Part shown: piece by piece, positions 1 to 7,250 of the stretch | Position numbering within the stretch: position 1 is the stretch's first letter | Layout of the letters: the number at the start of each line of letters is the position of its first letter | NCBI GenBank assembly: GCA_022709925.1 | Contig: JAKLHX010000037.1 | Coordinates: forward strand, 1-8,761 | Length of the DNA stretch: 8,761 nt | Reading direction: 5' to 3' | Source: Candidatus Margulisiibacteriota bacterium | GTDB taxonomy: Bacteria > Margulisbacteria > WOR-1 > JAKLHX01 | Position numbers and translations under genes: made by a program | Notes under the pieces: generated by a model | The model's database searches: none | What the model saw: the letters and a program-made list of their open reading frames with translations, nothing else | What the model was told of the DNA's origin: nothing

Positions 1-555
1 CCCGGGGGCGATAGCGTTTACCGTTACTCCGCGGCCGGCAAGCTCCCTGGCCGCGGTCTTTGTAAGGGCGATCACTCCGCCTTTGGAAGCGGAATAGTTG
101 GCCTGGCCGGCATTGCCCATCTGTCCGACTATAGAAGCGATGTTGATTATCCTGCCCGACCTCTGTTTCATCATTATCGGGGAAACGGCCTTTATGCCGT
201 TGAAAACCCCCTTAAGATTGATGCTTATGACGAGGTCCCAGTCCTCTTCCTTCATCCTCATTATAAGCGTGTCGCGGGTGATGCCTGCGTTATTGACCAG
301 GATATCTATCTTTCCGAATTGGGTTTGTGCGGCCTTTAGCGCTTCGGCCATATCATCATACTTTGCGACATTGGACTTGACCGCCATCGCCTTTACGCCT
401 AAAGCTTCAAGCTCTTTAGCTGTCTGCGTAGCACTATCGATATTTATGTCGGAAACGACGATATTGGCGCCTTCTTTGGCAAGGAGCTGGCATATCGACT
501 TGCCTATCCCCTGGGCCCCGCCTGTAACAAAAGCCGTCTGGCCTTTAAGCTTCAT
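1..555 (-). CDS. fabG: 3-oxoacyl-ACP reductase FabG (C-terminus cut by window edge)
   Basis: NADPH-dependent reduction of 3-oxoacyl-ACP to 3-hydroxyacyl-ACP, the first reductive step of type II fatty-acid elongation, in the cytoplasm. The 185 residues present form a short-chain dehydrogenase Rossmann fold: the cofactor loop TGGAQGIG at residues 11-18, NNAG at 88-91, and an Asn-Ser-Tyr-Lys catalytic set at about N113, S141, Y154 and K158 (YSASK). The reading frame is open to base 1, so about 60 C-terminal residues are missing; FabG is usually about 245-250 aa. The ATG (555-553) overlaps the fabD stop as ATGA and has AAAGGAG (570-564) eight bases upstream, which fixes the start. It is the last visible gene of the fatty-acid operon; acpP and fabF often follow in such clusters but lie outside the window. 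Other SDR enzymes share these motifs, but the context makes FabG very likely. Confidence 0.96.
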   Translation of the reverse strand, partial: MKLKGQTAFVTGGAQGIGKSICQLLAKEGANIVVSDINIDSATQTAKELEALGVKAMAVKSNVAKYDDMAEALKAAQTQFGKIDILVNNAGITRDTLIMRMKEEDWDLVISINLKGVFNGIKAVSPIMMKQRSGRIINIASIVGQMGNAGQANYSASKGGVIALTKTAARELAGRGVTVNAIAPG

Positions 556-1463
556 ATAACGGTCTCCTTTAACGAAGCGCTGTCTTCAATGTTATATATT
601 GTAGCATTTTCAACCGTCTTTTTAATCAACCCGGCAAGAACCTTTCCGCTTCCTATCTCGACGAACGTATCCGCTCCCTGGGATGACATGTGCCTTACAG
701 AATCTTCCCAGTATACAGCCCCCGTGACCTGCTTTATAAGCAGATCTTTTATCTCTTCACCGCTTGTCACGGGCTTTGCAGTGACATTGGCAACGACCGG
801 GACCGTGGCATCTTTAAATGTTATCTTATCAAGCTCTAAAGCCAGCTTATCCGCTGCGGGCTTCATCAAAGAACAATGGAACGGCGCGCTTACGGAAAGA
901 GGCATTACCCGCTTTGCTCCGGCTTCTTTACACAGCCTGCCGGCCTCTTCTACGGCTTTCACCTCTCCTGAGATCACTATCTGCCCGGGACTGTTGAAAT
1001 TCGCGGCTTCAACGATGCCGACCGACGATGCCTTCCTGCAGCATTCGATAAGCTTTTCCCTGTCGAGGCCAATTACCGCGGCCATCGTCCCGACACCTAC
1101 AGGGACCGCTTCCTGCATGAATTTGCCTCTTTTATTGACGAGCCTGACCGCGTCCCCGAATTCCAGGACGCCCGCGCATACAAGAGCGCTGTATTCTCCA
1201 AGGCTGTGTCCTGCGGCAACATCGGGCATCTTGTTAAGCGCAGCAAAAGCGGCGATGCTTACGGTAAGTATGGCCGGCTGTGCTATCTCTGTGAGCTTTA
1301 ATTGATCGTCGGGGCCTTCAAAACAGAGTTTTTTCAGGTCAAATCCGAGGGCATCGTTGGCATCATTAAAGATCTTTGCCGACGCCTCGAAATTTTCGTA
1401 TAGGTCTTTGCCCATTCCGGCCTTCTGGGACCCCTGGCCGGGGAATACAAAAGCTTTTTTCAA
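552..1463 (-). CDS. fabD: Malonyl-CoA:ACP transacylase FabD
   Basis: Transfers malonyl from CoA to the phosphopantetheine arm of ACP, supplying extender units for fatty-acid synthesis. It is 303 aa, the normal family length (about 300-310). Visible motifs: an N-terminal FPGQGSQ (residues 7-13), the nucleophile elbow GHSLG (85-89, Ser87), RGKFMQ with the malonyl-binding Arg at about 112, NSPGQ (157-161), and the catalytic His in APFH (His196). The start is TTG (1463-1461), not ATG: the protein then begins MKKAFVFPGQ as expected for the family, and AAGGAG lies eight bases upstream. The TTG overlaps the etfA stop as TTGA, and the fabD stop overlaps the fabG ATG, so translational coupling with both neighbours is likely. 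Nothing is missing from the active site. Confidence 0.98.
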   Translation of the reverse strand: MKKAFVFPGQGSQKAGMGKDLYENFEASAKIFNDANDALGFDLKKLCFEGPDDQLKLTEIAQPAILTVSIAAFAALNKMPDVAAGHSLGEYSALVCAGVLEFGDAVRLVNKRGKFMQEAVPVGVGTMAAVIGLDREKLIECCRKASSVGIVEAANFNSPGQIVISGEVKAVEEAGRLCKEAGAKRVMPLSVSAPFHCSLMKPAADKLALELDKITFKDATVPVVANVTAKPVTSGEEIKDLLIKQVTGAVYWEDSVRHMSSQGADTFVEIGSGKVLAGLIKKTVENATIYNIEDSASLKETVI

Positions 1464-2662
1464 GCGAGAAGCTCCTTGAATTTTTTTGTCATAGCAGGGA
1501 CCACTTCCAGGACATCTCCTACTATCCCATAAGTGGCTACATCGAATATTGGGGCGTATGGATCTTTGTTTATGGCTATTATGATGTCCGAAGAAGACAT
1601 CCCGGCAAGATGCTGTATAGCGCCGGAAATACCGCAGGCAATGTAAAGTTTGGGACTGACGGTCTTTCCGGTCTGCCCTACCTGGTGGAACTGGGATATC
1701 CAGCCGGCATCGACTGTCGCGCGGCTGGCGCCTACGGCCCCGCCTATAGCATCTGCAAGCCCTTGTATAAGTTTAAAGTTCTCAGCGCATCCTATCCCTC
1801 TGCCTCCGGAAACTATTATCTCGGCCTCGGCAAGGTTAACTTTTTTCTCGGTGGATTGTATTATTTCGATGATCTTGGTACGCAAAGATTTTTGGGAAAT
1901 AGAAGGCTTTATCTCTACCACTGTACCTTTCCTGGACGGGTCTTTCTGCAGTTTTTTGAATACTTTTGGCCTGACCGTCGACATCTGAGGCCTGTAATTC
2001 GGCGAGATTATGGTCGCCATTATGTTGCCGCCGAATGCCGGACGTGTCTGGCGGATTATTTTTTTATCGGGATCTATGTCGAGCGCCGTACAATCGGCGG
2101 TAAGCCCGACCCGTATCCTTGCGGCTATCCTTGAAGCAAGGTCACGGCCGGTCGTGGTCGCTCCCAAGAGGAATATCTCGGGTTTATGTTTATTTATAAG
2201 CTCTACGATGACTTCCGAATAGGGCTCCGTAAGATAGTCCTTGAGATGGGCATCTGAAGCGATATATACTTTGTCCGCTCCGTACTCTATAAGTTCTTTT
2301 GCCTGGCCCTTAAGGTCTCCTGAACCCAAAAACACGGCGCTTACTTCCTCTTTCAAGTCCTGCGCAAGCTTCCTGGCCTCTGCTATCAGTTCGAAAGCGA
2401 CCGATTGCGTATGCCCGGCATGCTGCTCGGCAAAGACCCATATGCCTTTATATGCCGAAAGGTCCTGTTTGGGAGCTTCTTCTCTTTTTTCGATCACTAT
2501 CGCGTTGAACTTACAGGCCCCTACGCAGGCTCCGCATAATACGCATTTGTCGGTGATGATAGCTTGTTTGTTCACTATCTCTATAGCGCCGAACGGACAG
2601 GCGGGAACGCACAATTTGCAGCCTTTACAATTTTCTGGTATTACTTTTATGCCTTCAACCAT
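1460..2662 (-). CDS. etfA: Electron transfer flavoprotein alpha subunit with N-terminal two-cluster ferredoxin domain
   Basis: Alpha subunit of an ETF, which carries electrons between an acyl-CoA dehydrogenase and other carriers. It is 400 aa, longer than plain EtfA (about 310-340), because of an N-terminal ferredoxin domain. Cys12, 15, 18 and 22 and Cys40, 43, 46 and 50 give two CxxCxxCxxxC sets, that is two [4Fe-4S] clusters. The ETF domain starts near residue 73 (GIWVFAEQ). The C-terminal FAD domain has SGGRGIG (285-291) and matches the EtfA signature LYIACGISGAIQH (339-351), followed by AIN at 363-365. The same fusion is known in CarE of caffeyl-CoA reductase and in LctC of lactate dehydrogenase of Acetobacterium woodii, both bifurcating systems. 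Its ATG shares one base with the etfB stop (TAATG). The nearest AAGGAG (2682-2677) is 14 bases away, rather far, so translation is probably coupled to etfB. Bifurcation is inferred from family likeness. Confidence 0.95.
   Translation of the reverse strand: MVEGIKVIPENCKGCKLCVPACPFGAIEIVNKQAIITDKCVLCGACVGACKFNAIVIEKREEAPKQDLSAYKGIWVFAEQHAGHTQSVAFELIAEARKLAQDLKEEVSAVFLGSGDLKGQAKELIEYGADKVYIASDAHLKDYLTEPYSEVIVELINKHKPEIFLLGATTTGRDLASRIAARIRVGLTADCTALDIDPDKKIIRQTRPAFGGNIMATIISPNYRPQMSTVRPKVFKKLQKDPSRKGTVVEIKPSISQKSLRTKIIEIIQSTEKKVNLAEAEIIVSGGRGIGCAENFKLIQGLADAIGGAVGASRATVDAGWISQFHQVGQTGKTVSPKLYIACGISGAIQHLAGMSSSDIIIAINKDPYAPIFDVATYGIVGDVLEVVPAMTKKFKELLA
1472..1477 (-). promoter_or_regulatory. Shine-Dalgarno site that sets the fabD TTG start
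   Basis: AAGGAG on the minus strand, eight bases before the TTG at 1463-1461. It lies inside the end of etfA and gives codons for its last residues. The spacing matches that seen before fabG and plsX, which supports the non-ATG start of fabD. Confidence 0.85.
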
Positions 2663-3444
2663 TATATTATCTTCTGCTCCTTGAGCTTGTTGAACAATTT
2701 TACCGAGATCTCGTCGATATCGCCTTCAAGCATCTCGCTGTTGCCTCTGGGCGGCGGAGTGAATATCCTGACCACCTGCGTCGGAGACCCTTTGAGCCCT
2801 ATGTTCTCGGCATCCGCGAGTATCGCTTCGGCGGTCCACATCTGTATCTCGGCTTTTTTGGCTCGCATCTGTCCTTTCAACGAAGGAAGGCGCGGTTCAT
2901 TTATCTGTTTTATTACGGTAACTGCTGCGGGAAGCGTCGTCTCCACTATTTCTGCGGATTCTTCGAGCTGGCGTTTTACTTTTATTTTGTTGCCGTCGAT
3001 ATCTATCTTTATGGCGAAAGTTACCTGAGGGATATCAAGGAATTCTGCGACCCCGGGACCTACCTGCGCGGTATCGCCGTCTATCGCCTGTTTGCCGAAA
3101 AGGACCAGGTCAAATGTCCCGATCTTTTTTATCGCCTGTGAAAGAGTATATGAGGTCGCCCAAGTATCTGCTCCGGCAAACGCCCTGTCGCTTATAAGTA
3201 TGCCTTCGTCGGCTCCCATGGCGATCGCGCTTTTCAGCGCTTCAGTGGCCTGCGCGGGCCCCATCGTAATGACGGTGACTTTCCCGCCGTGGGCTTCTTT
3301 TAACCTTATCGCCTCTTCTATCGCGTTCTCATCGAACGGATTGACGATACTCTTTACACCCTCTCTTATAAGGGTGTTCGTCTTAGGGTCTATTTTGACA
3401 TTTGTAGTGTCAGGTACCTGTTTTATGCAGACAATGATGTTCAT
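2662..3444 (-). CDS. etfB: Electron transfer flavoprotein beta subunit, clostridial (bifurcating-type) EtfB
   Basis: Beta subunit of the ETF heterodimer, 260 aa, the usual length. The N-terminus (KQVPDTTNVKID, 8-19; LIREGV, 25-30) and the nucleotide-binding loop QAIDGDTAQVGP (119-130) resemble EtfB of Acidaminococcus and clostridia. There this loop, with GDTAQ rather than the DxNQ of mitochondrial AMP-binding ETF, goes with a second FAD and NADH use; the comparison is from memory. The C-terminal part has VKRQLEESAEIVETTLPA (156-173), which fits the EtfB signature, and GSPTQV (219-224). EtfB pairs with EtfA, encoded directly downstream, and with the acyl-CoA dehydrogenase encoded 6 bases upstream. 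No good Shine-Dalgarno sequence precedes the ATG (3444-3442), so coupling to the upstream gene is likely. Whether the complex truly bifurcates cannot be read from sequence alone. Confidence 0.95.
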   Translation of the reverse strand: MNIIVCIKQVPDTTNVKIDPKTNTLIREGVKSIVNPFDENAIEEAIRLKEAHGGKVTVITMGPAQATEALKSAIAMGADEGILISDRAFAGADTWATSYTLSQAIKKIGTFDLVLFGKQAIDGDTAQVGPGVAEFLDIPQVTFAIKIDIDGNKIKVKRQLEESAEIVETTLPAAVTVIKQINEPRLPSLKGQMRAKKAEIQMWTAEAILADAENIGLKGSPTQVVRIFTPPPRGNSEMLEGDIDEISVKLFNKLKEQKII

Positions 3445-3450
3445 TGTTCT

Positions 3451-4608
3451 TTATTTTTTAGCTGCCAATTCTTTGATAAGACCAAGCGCGATAACGTTGC
3501 GCTGTATCTGGTTCGTACCTTCATATATCTGTGTGATCTTGGCATCCCTCATCATTTTTTCTACAGGATATTCCTTCATATAACCGTATCCTGCCAGTAT
3601 CTGTACGGCATCGGTAGTCACCTTCATAGCAACATCGCTGGCAAAAAGTTTGCACATCGCGCTGTCCCTTGAGATATCGGCTGTGCCGGTATCAACGGTC
3701 CTGGCCGTGGCATAAACTAGCGCCCTTGCGGCCTCTACCTGCGTGGCCATGTCGGCGAACATATGCTGTACGCCCTGGAAAGAAGATATCGGCTTGCCGA
3801 ACTGTATCCTTGTCTTTGAATAAGCGAGCGCTTCATCAAGCGCGCCCTGCGCTATGCCGACAGCCTGGGCCCCGATGCCCGGCCTTGTCCTGTCAAGCGT
3901 CTTCATCGCAACGATAAAACCCATTCCTTCTTTGCCGAGTATCTGTGATTTGTGCACTTTGCAGTCCTGGAAAACAAGTTCGCGGGTCGCGGAACAGCGG
4001 ATCCCCATCTTGTTCTCTTTTTTCCCGAAATCGAACCCTTTCATGCCCTTCTCAAGGATAAAAGCGGTGGCTCCGCGAGTGCCTTTTGATTTGTCGGTCA
4101 TAGCGATGACGGTATATGTTTCCGCTTCTCCGCCGTTTGTGATCCATTGCTTTGTCCCGTTAAGAATGAAATAATCGCCGTCCTTTTTGGCCGTTGTCTG
4201 GATACCGCCGGCATCGGACCCCGCGTTTGCTTCGGTAAGACCGAATGCGGCAAGTTTTTTGCCGGAAGCTATATCGGGAAGATATTTCATCTTTTGTTCT
4301 TCAGTGCCGAACATAAGGATAGGGAACGCTCCGAGGGCCGAGGCAGCGAACGTAACGCCGACCCCGCCGCAGATCCTGCTCACTTCTTCCGTCGCAAGGC
4401 AGAATTCAAGGCATCCGCCGCCGAACCCGCCGAATTTTTCCGGTATATAAAGACCGCAAAGATCGGCCTTGCCGAACTCTTTCATGAGTTCCCACGGGAA
4501 TGTACCTGTTTCATCCAGCTCGGCGCGTACCGGCTTAACTTTTTCTTCAGAGATCTTTCTCGCAAGATCTTTTATCATTTTCTGTTCTTCGGTAAACAAA
4601 TAATCCAT
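3451..4608 (-). CDS. Acyl-CoA dehydrogenase (butyryl-CoA dehydrogenase/enoyl-CoA reductase type)
   Basis: FAD enzyme interconverting acyl-CoA and 2,3-enoyl-CoA, passing electrons to or from ETF. It is 385 aa, as usual for short-chain acyl-CoA dehydrogenases. Motifs: the N-terminal helical domain (1-120), the first family signature at 121-133 (AFGLTEANAGSDA), the flavin-contacting WITNGG (155-160), the second signature at about 336-357 (AGYGYMKEYPVEKMMRD), and the catalytic base Glu363 in IYEGTNQ (361-367), the position used by butyryl-CoA dehydrogenases. Overall it is close to clostridial Bcd. It starts 5 bases after fabH, with GGGAGG (4624-4619) ten bases before the ATG, and is followed 6 bases later by etfB and then etfA; this is the order carC-carD-carE. 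In this fatty-acid operon it may act as a reductase making acyl-CoA primers or saturated acyl chains; degradative beta-oxidation is the other option. Chain-length preference cannot be read from the sequence. Confidence 0.95.
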   Translation of the reverse strand: MDYLFTEEQKMIKDLARKISEEKVKPVRAELDETGTFPWELMKEFGKADLCGLYIPEKFGGFGGGCLEFCLATEEVSRICGGVGVTFAASALGAFPILMFGTEEQKMKYLPDIASGKKLAAFGLTEANAGSDAGGIQTTAKKDGDYFILNGTKQWITNGGEAETYTVIAMTDKSKGTRGATAFILEKGMKGFDFGKKENKMGIRCSATRELVFQDCKVHKSQILGKEGMGFIVAMKTLDRTRPGIGAQAVGIAQGALDEALAYSKTRIQFGKPISSFQGVQHMFADMATQVEAARALVYATARTVDTGTADISRDSAMCKLFASDVAMKVTTDAVQILAGYGYMKEYPVEKMMRDAKITQIYEGTNQIQRNVIALGLIKELAAKK

Positions 4609-4613
4609 CTATC

Positions 4614-5591
4614 CTATACCTCCCATTTCAAAATATTGGCACCGCTCGTCAGGCCCGCACCGAAGCCAATTATAGCAATTATATCACCCTTTTTTATTTT
4701 GCCACCACGCCATGCTTCATCAATAGCGATAGGGATGGAAGCAGAAGAAGTGTTGCCGTATTTTTGCAGATTTACGAAAAACCTCTCTTTGGGGATTCCC
4801 AGTTTTTTGACAACATGGTCGATTATCCTCACATTTGCCTGATGAGGGATCACCAGGCTTATTTCCTCGAGCTTTACTCCGGCAAGTTTTGCCACATTTA
4901 CAAGTGAATTTTCAAGTGCTTTTACGGCAAACTTGAAGACCTCTTTGCCGTTCATGGAGATACAGCGCTCCTCCTCGTCCTTCGGCCTGATATTGCGGCT
5001 GCCTCCGCCCGGCATGACAAGGAATTCTTTTCCTGTACCGTCGGCATAAAGGTAATTCGCAAGTATCCCGCTGCCTTTTTCCGTCTGTTTAAGGACCACC
5101 GCGCCGGCGCCGTCACCAAAAAGGACGCATGTGTTACGGTCCTGCCAATTGAGATACTTTGTGAGCGTATCGGCGCCTATTACAAGGGCCGTCTTATATG
5201 TACCCAAAGAAATAAAATTGGAGGCGACGGAAAGAGCATAATTAAACCCTGAACATGCCGCTGAAACATCAAGCGCCGAGGCATTCACGGCTCCGACGGC
5301 ATTCTGGACTATGCAAGACACCGAAGGGAACAATGTATCCGGAGAACACGTCCCTACTACTACAACATCTATATCTTTGGGATCTATGCCGGACATTTTG
5401 ATGGCCTTTTGAGCCGCTTTTATCGCAAGGTCGCTGGTTGAGGTTTGATCGTCCGTGACGCGTCTTTGTTCTATGCCTGTACGGGTCTTTATCCATTCAT
5501 CGGAGGTATCCACTATCTTTGCGAGGTCATCATTCGTAACTATCTTTTCCGGGACATGGGAGCCAACACCTATTATCTTGGAGCTTTTCAT
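4614..5591 (-). CDS. fabH: 3-oxoacyl-ACP synthase III FabH
   Basis: Starts fatty-acid chains by condensing an acyl-CoA primer with malonyl-ACP, releasing CO2; cytoplasmic. It is 325 aa, a normal length. The full Cys-His-Asn triad is visible: Cys113 in AACSGF (111-116), His250 in IPHQAN (248-253) and Asn280 in YGNTSSAS (278-285). GFGAGLTSG (309-317) closes the thiolase fold. The N-terminus (IIGVGSHVPEKIVTN) is typical, so the ATG at 5591 is secure. It overlaps the plsX stop by four bases (ATGA), with AAAGG a few bases before it. Primer choice (acetyl-CoA or branched acyl-CoA) cannot be told by eye. It lies directly upstream of the acyl-CoA dehydrogenase, which could provide an acyl-CoA for it. 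Confidence 0.98.
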   Translation of the reverse strand: MKSSKIIGVGSHVPEKIVTNDDLAKIVDTSDEWIKTRTGIEQRRVTDDQTSTSDLAIKAAQKAIKMSGIDPKDIDVVVVGTCSPDTLFPSVSCIVQNAVGAVNASALDVSAACSGFNYALSVASNFISLGTYKTALVIGADTLTKYLNWQDRNTCVLFGDGAGAVVLKQTEKGSGILANYLYADGTGKEFLVMPGGGSRNIRPKDEEERCISMNGKEVFKFAVKALENSLVNVAKLAGVKLEEISLVIPHQANVRIIDHVVKKLGIPKERFFVNLQKYGNTSSASIPIAIDEAWRGGKIKKGDIIAIIGFGAGLTSGANILKWEV

Positions 5592-6562
5592 AACATGCCT
5601 TTCCCGATGCTTTCAACGATATTTTCTCTCACAGCTTCGGCACAGACCCTTATGGCGCTCTTTATGGCCTTTGCCTTCGCCCTGCCGTGAGCTTTATATA
5701 CTATCCCGTTAAGACCGAGGAGCGGCGCTGCGCCGTGTTCATCGTAATCAATACGTTTTTTCAGGCTCTTGAGCGCCGGTTTTAACAATATAGCGCCTGC
5801 TTTTGATACAAAATTCTTCATGAGCTCGTCTTTTAAAAGCGTGAAGAGCATCTGCGAAAGGCTTTCCGATATCTTAAGGACGATATTGCCGACAAAACCG
5901 TCGCAAATGACAACATCCACCTTGCCTGCAAGTATGTCACCGCCTTCGATGTTGCCTATAAAATTTATTTTTGCTGCTTGCAGAAGCGGGTATGTCTGCT
6001 GTGTAAGGTCGTTGCCTTTTTCCACTTCGGCCCCTATGTTCAGCAATCCGACCCTGGGGTTCTTTATATGCATGACATGCTGCGCGTATAAATAACCCAT
6101 CTTCGCGAACTGCTCCAGATGTTTGGGCCTGCAGTCGACATTTGCCCCCATATCAAGGAGCAATATCTCCCCGCCTTCTATGGTAGGGAAGATCGTGGCG
6201 ATAGCGGGCCTTTCGACGCCTTCTATCCTGCCGAGCTTGAAAAGTGCGGAAGCCATAAGGGCCCCCGTATTCCCGGCTGATATAACGGCATCTGCTTTTT
6301 TATTTTTGACAAGATCAATGGCAATATTTACGGAGGCGTTCTTTTTTTGCTTGACGGCAGAAACTGGAGACTCGTTCATCCCTATGACTTCATCACAGTG
6401 GATTATTTCCCAGTTAGGGTTTTTTCTGAGCTTGCTGAGGCGGGCTTTGTCCCCTACAAGTATAAGGGAAAGTTCGCTGTCTTTTAAAGCCGCTTCGGCC
6501 CCTTTTACGACCTCTTCCGGGGCGTGATCTCCCCCCATTGCGTCAATGGCGATCCTGATCAA
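5588..6562 (-). CDS. plsX: Phosphate acyltransferase PlsX
   Basis: Converts acyl-ACP plus phosphate to acyl-phosphate, the donor used by PlsY for lysophosphatidic acid synthesis; a peripheral membrane enzyme in known cases. With the TTG start at 6562-6560 the protein has 324 aa and begins MIRIAIDAMGGD, the standard PlsX N-terminus. Motifs: AMGGD (8-12), SAGNTGA (95-101), DMGAN (137-141), NIGAE (175-179) and CDGFVGN (220-226). The open frame runs 40 codons further up to an ATG at 6682, but that stretch lies wholly inside rpmF in another frame and adds residues foreign to the family. The TTG has AAGGAG (6576-6571) eight bases upstream and follows the rpmF stop by two bases. The TGA stop overlaps the fabH ATG, the usual plsX-fabH coupling. 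Confidence 0.97.
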   Translation of the reverse strand: MIRIAIDAMGGDHAPEEVVKGAEAALKDSELSLILVGDKARLSKLRKNPNWEIIHCDEVIGMNESPVSAVKQKKNASVNIAIDLVKNKKADAVISAGNTGALMASALFKLGRIEGVERPAIATIFPTIEGGEILLLDMGANVDCRPKHLEQFAKMGYLYAQHVMHIKNPRVGLLNIGAEVEKGNDLTQQTYPLLQAAKINFIGNIEGGDILAGKVDVVICDGFVGNIVLKISESLSQMLFTLLKDELMKNFVSKAGAILLKPALKSLKKRIDYDEHGAAPLLGLNGIVYKAHGRAKAKAIKSAIRVCAEAVRENIVESIGKGML

Positions 6563-6564
6563 GG

Positions 6565-6768
6565 CTATTTCTCCTTGTTGCGGCCTTTTTTCTCTTTTTT
6601 GACCACTGCCTGACGCCCTTGATAGGATCCGCATTTGGGGCATGCCCTGTGAGGCATCGTCGGCTCGCCGCACGACGGACAAGCGGCAAAACTCACTGGT
6701 TTGGCTTTCCAGTTGGCGCGCCTTCTGTTGGTCCTTGTATTGCTGTGTCGCTTTTTAGGTACCGGCAT
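6565..6768 (-). CDS. rpmF: 50S ribosomal protein L32
   Basis: Small basic protein of the large ribosomal subunit, 67 aa. The N-terminus MPVPKKRHSNTRTNRRR is diagnostic. Cys30, Cys33, Cys43 and Cys46 form two CxxC pairs, so this is the zinc-binding form of L32. A Lys/Arg-rich tail (residues 52-67) extends past the zinc ribbon. The ATG at 6768 has AAAGGAG just upstream (6785-6779), which overlaps the end of yceD. It lies between yceD and plsX, the widely conserved order that links ribosome supply to lipid synthesis. Confidence 0.98.
   Translation of the reverse strand: MPVPKKRHSNTRTNRRRANWKAKPVSFAACPSCGEPTMPHRACPKCGSYQGRQAVVKKEKKGRNKEK
6571..6576 (-). promoter_or_regulatory. Shine-Dalgarno site that sets the plsX TTG start
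   Basis: AAGGAG on the minus strand, in the last codons of rpmF, eight bases before the TTG at 6562-6560. It decides for the TTG against the in-frame ATG at 6682, where the added residues would only re-read rpmF. The layout (AAGGAG, 8 bases, TTG) is the same as at fabD. Confidence 0.85.
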
Positions 6769-6783
6769 TTCTTATTTTCTCCT

Positions 6784-7242
6784 TTAAAATTTTATTTCTT
6801 TCAACTTTTCAAATCTTGGATCTATCTTCTTTTCGGGTCCTTTGATATCCCCCAAACCTTTGCAACCGCTTTCACAGACGGTCTTTATGGGTATGTTCAG
6901 GATCAGTCCCTGTCTTATGATCTCCGACAGATCGACCTTGTTCTCTTCGTTTATCCCGAACACCACGTCATCTTCGTCCGTAGCGCCTTTTTTAAGCTCT
7001 TCTTCGACGTCAAAAACTATCTTTGAGTCGATCTCTTTCAGGCATCTGCTGCACGCAAGCTTAACAAAAGCGCTCACTGTCCCGTTGGCCCATATGGTAT
7101 CCCCCGCATTGGTAAATGTCAGGTCGACATCTGCCGGGCCGTTCACCTCGATCTCTTCTTTCGGGAAATCAACGACAACCTTGTCCTTGTACTCGAGCTG
7201 GGCGCCTTTTTCCTTTAATATCTCACTTAAATCGAGCAGCAT
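6784..7242 (-). CDS. yceD: YceD/DUF177 family protein (23S rRNA accumulation protein)
   Basis: 152 aa member of DUF177, found next to rpmF in very many bacteria and linked in E. coli and plants to build-up of 23S rRNA. The N-terminus (LLDLSEIL) and the C-terminus (DPRFEKLKEIKF, 141-152) are family-typical. A CSRC pair (Cys64, Cys67) and a CESGC pair (Cys123, Cys127, followed by KGL) could form a metal site, as in other members. It is the first gene of the rpmF-plsX-fab operon. The ATG (7242-7240) has only AAAGG three bases before it, too close for a normal Shine-Dalgarno site, and the promoter's -10 box ends eight bases before the ATG, so the mRNA is probably leaderless. Its stop (6786-6784) overlaps the rpmF ribosome site. 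The molecular role is still poorly defined in the family. Confidence 0.92.
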   Translation of the reverse strand: MLLDLSEILKEKGAQLEYKDKVVVDFPKEEIEVNGPADVDLTFTNAGDTIWANGTVSAFVKLACSRCLKEIDSKIVFDVEEELKKGATDEDDVVFGINEENKVDLSEIIRQGLILNIPIKTVCESGCKGLGDIKGPEKKIDPRFEKLKEIKF

Positions 7243-7250
7243 CTGCCTTT

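Noticed and set aside
589..1305. Plus-strand open frame of 238 codons
   Set aside because: Wholly antisense to fabD, with no family motif; the minus-strand protein has all FabD active-site residues.
1376..2134. Plus-strand open frame of 252 codons
   Set aside because: Shadow of etfA and the start of fabD; low-complexity composition and no recognisable domain.
6563..6682. 40-codon upstream extension of plsX to an ATG
   Set aside because: It re-reads rpmF in another frame, is foreign to PlsX, and the TTG at 6562 has a well-placed Shine-Dalgarno site.
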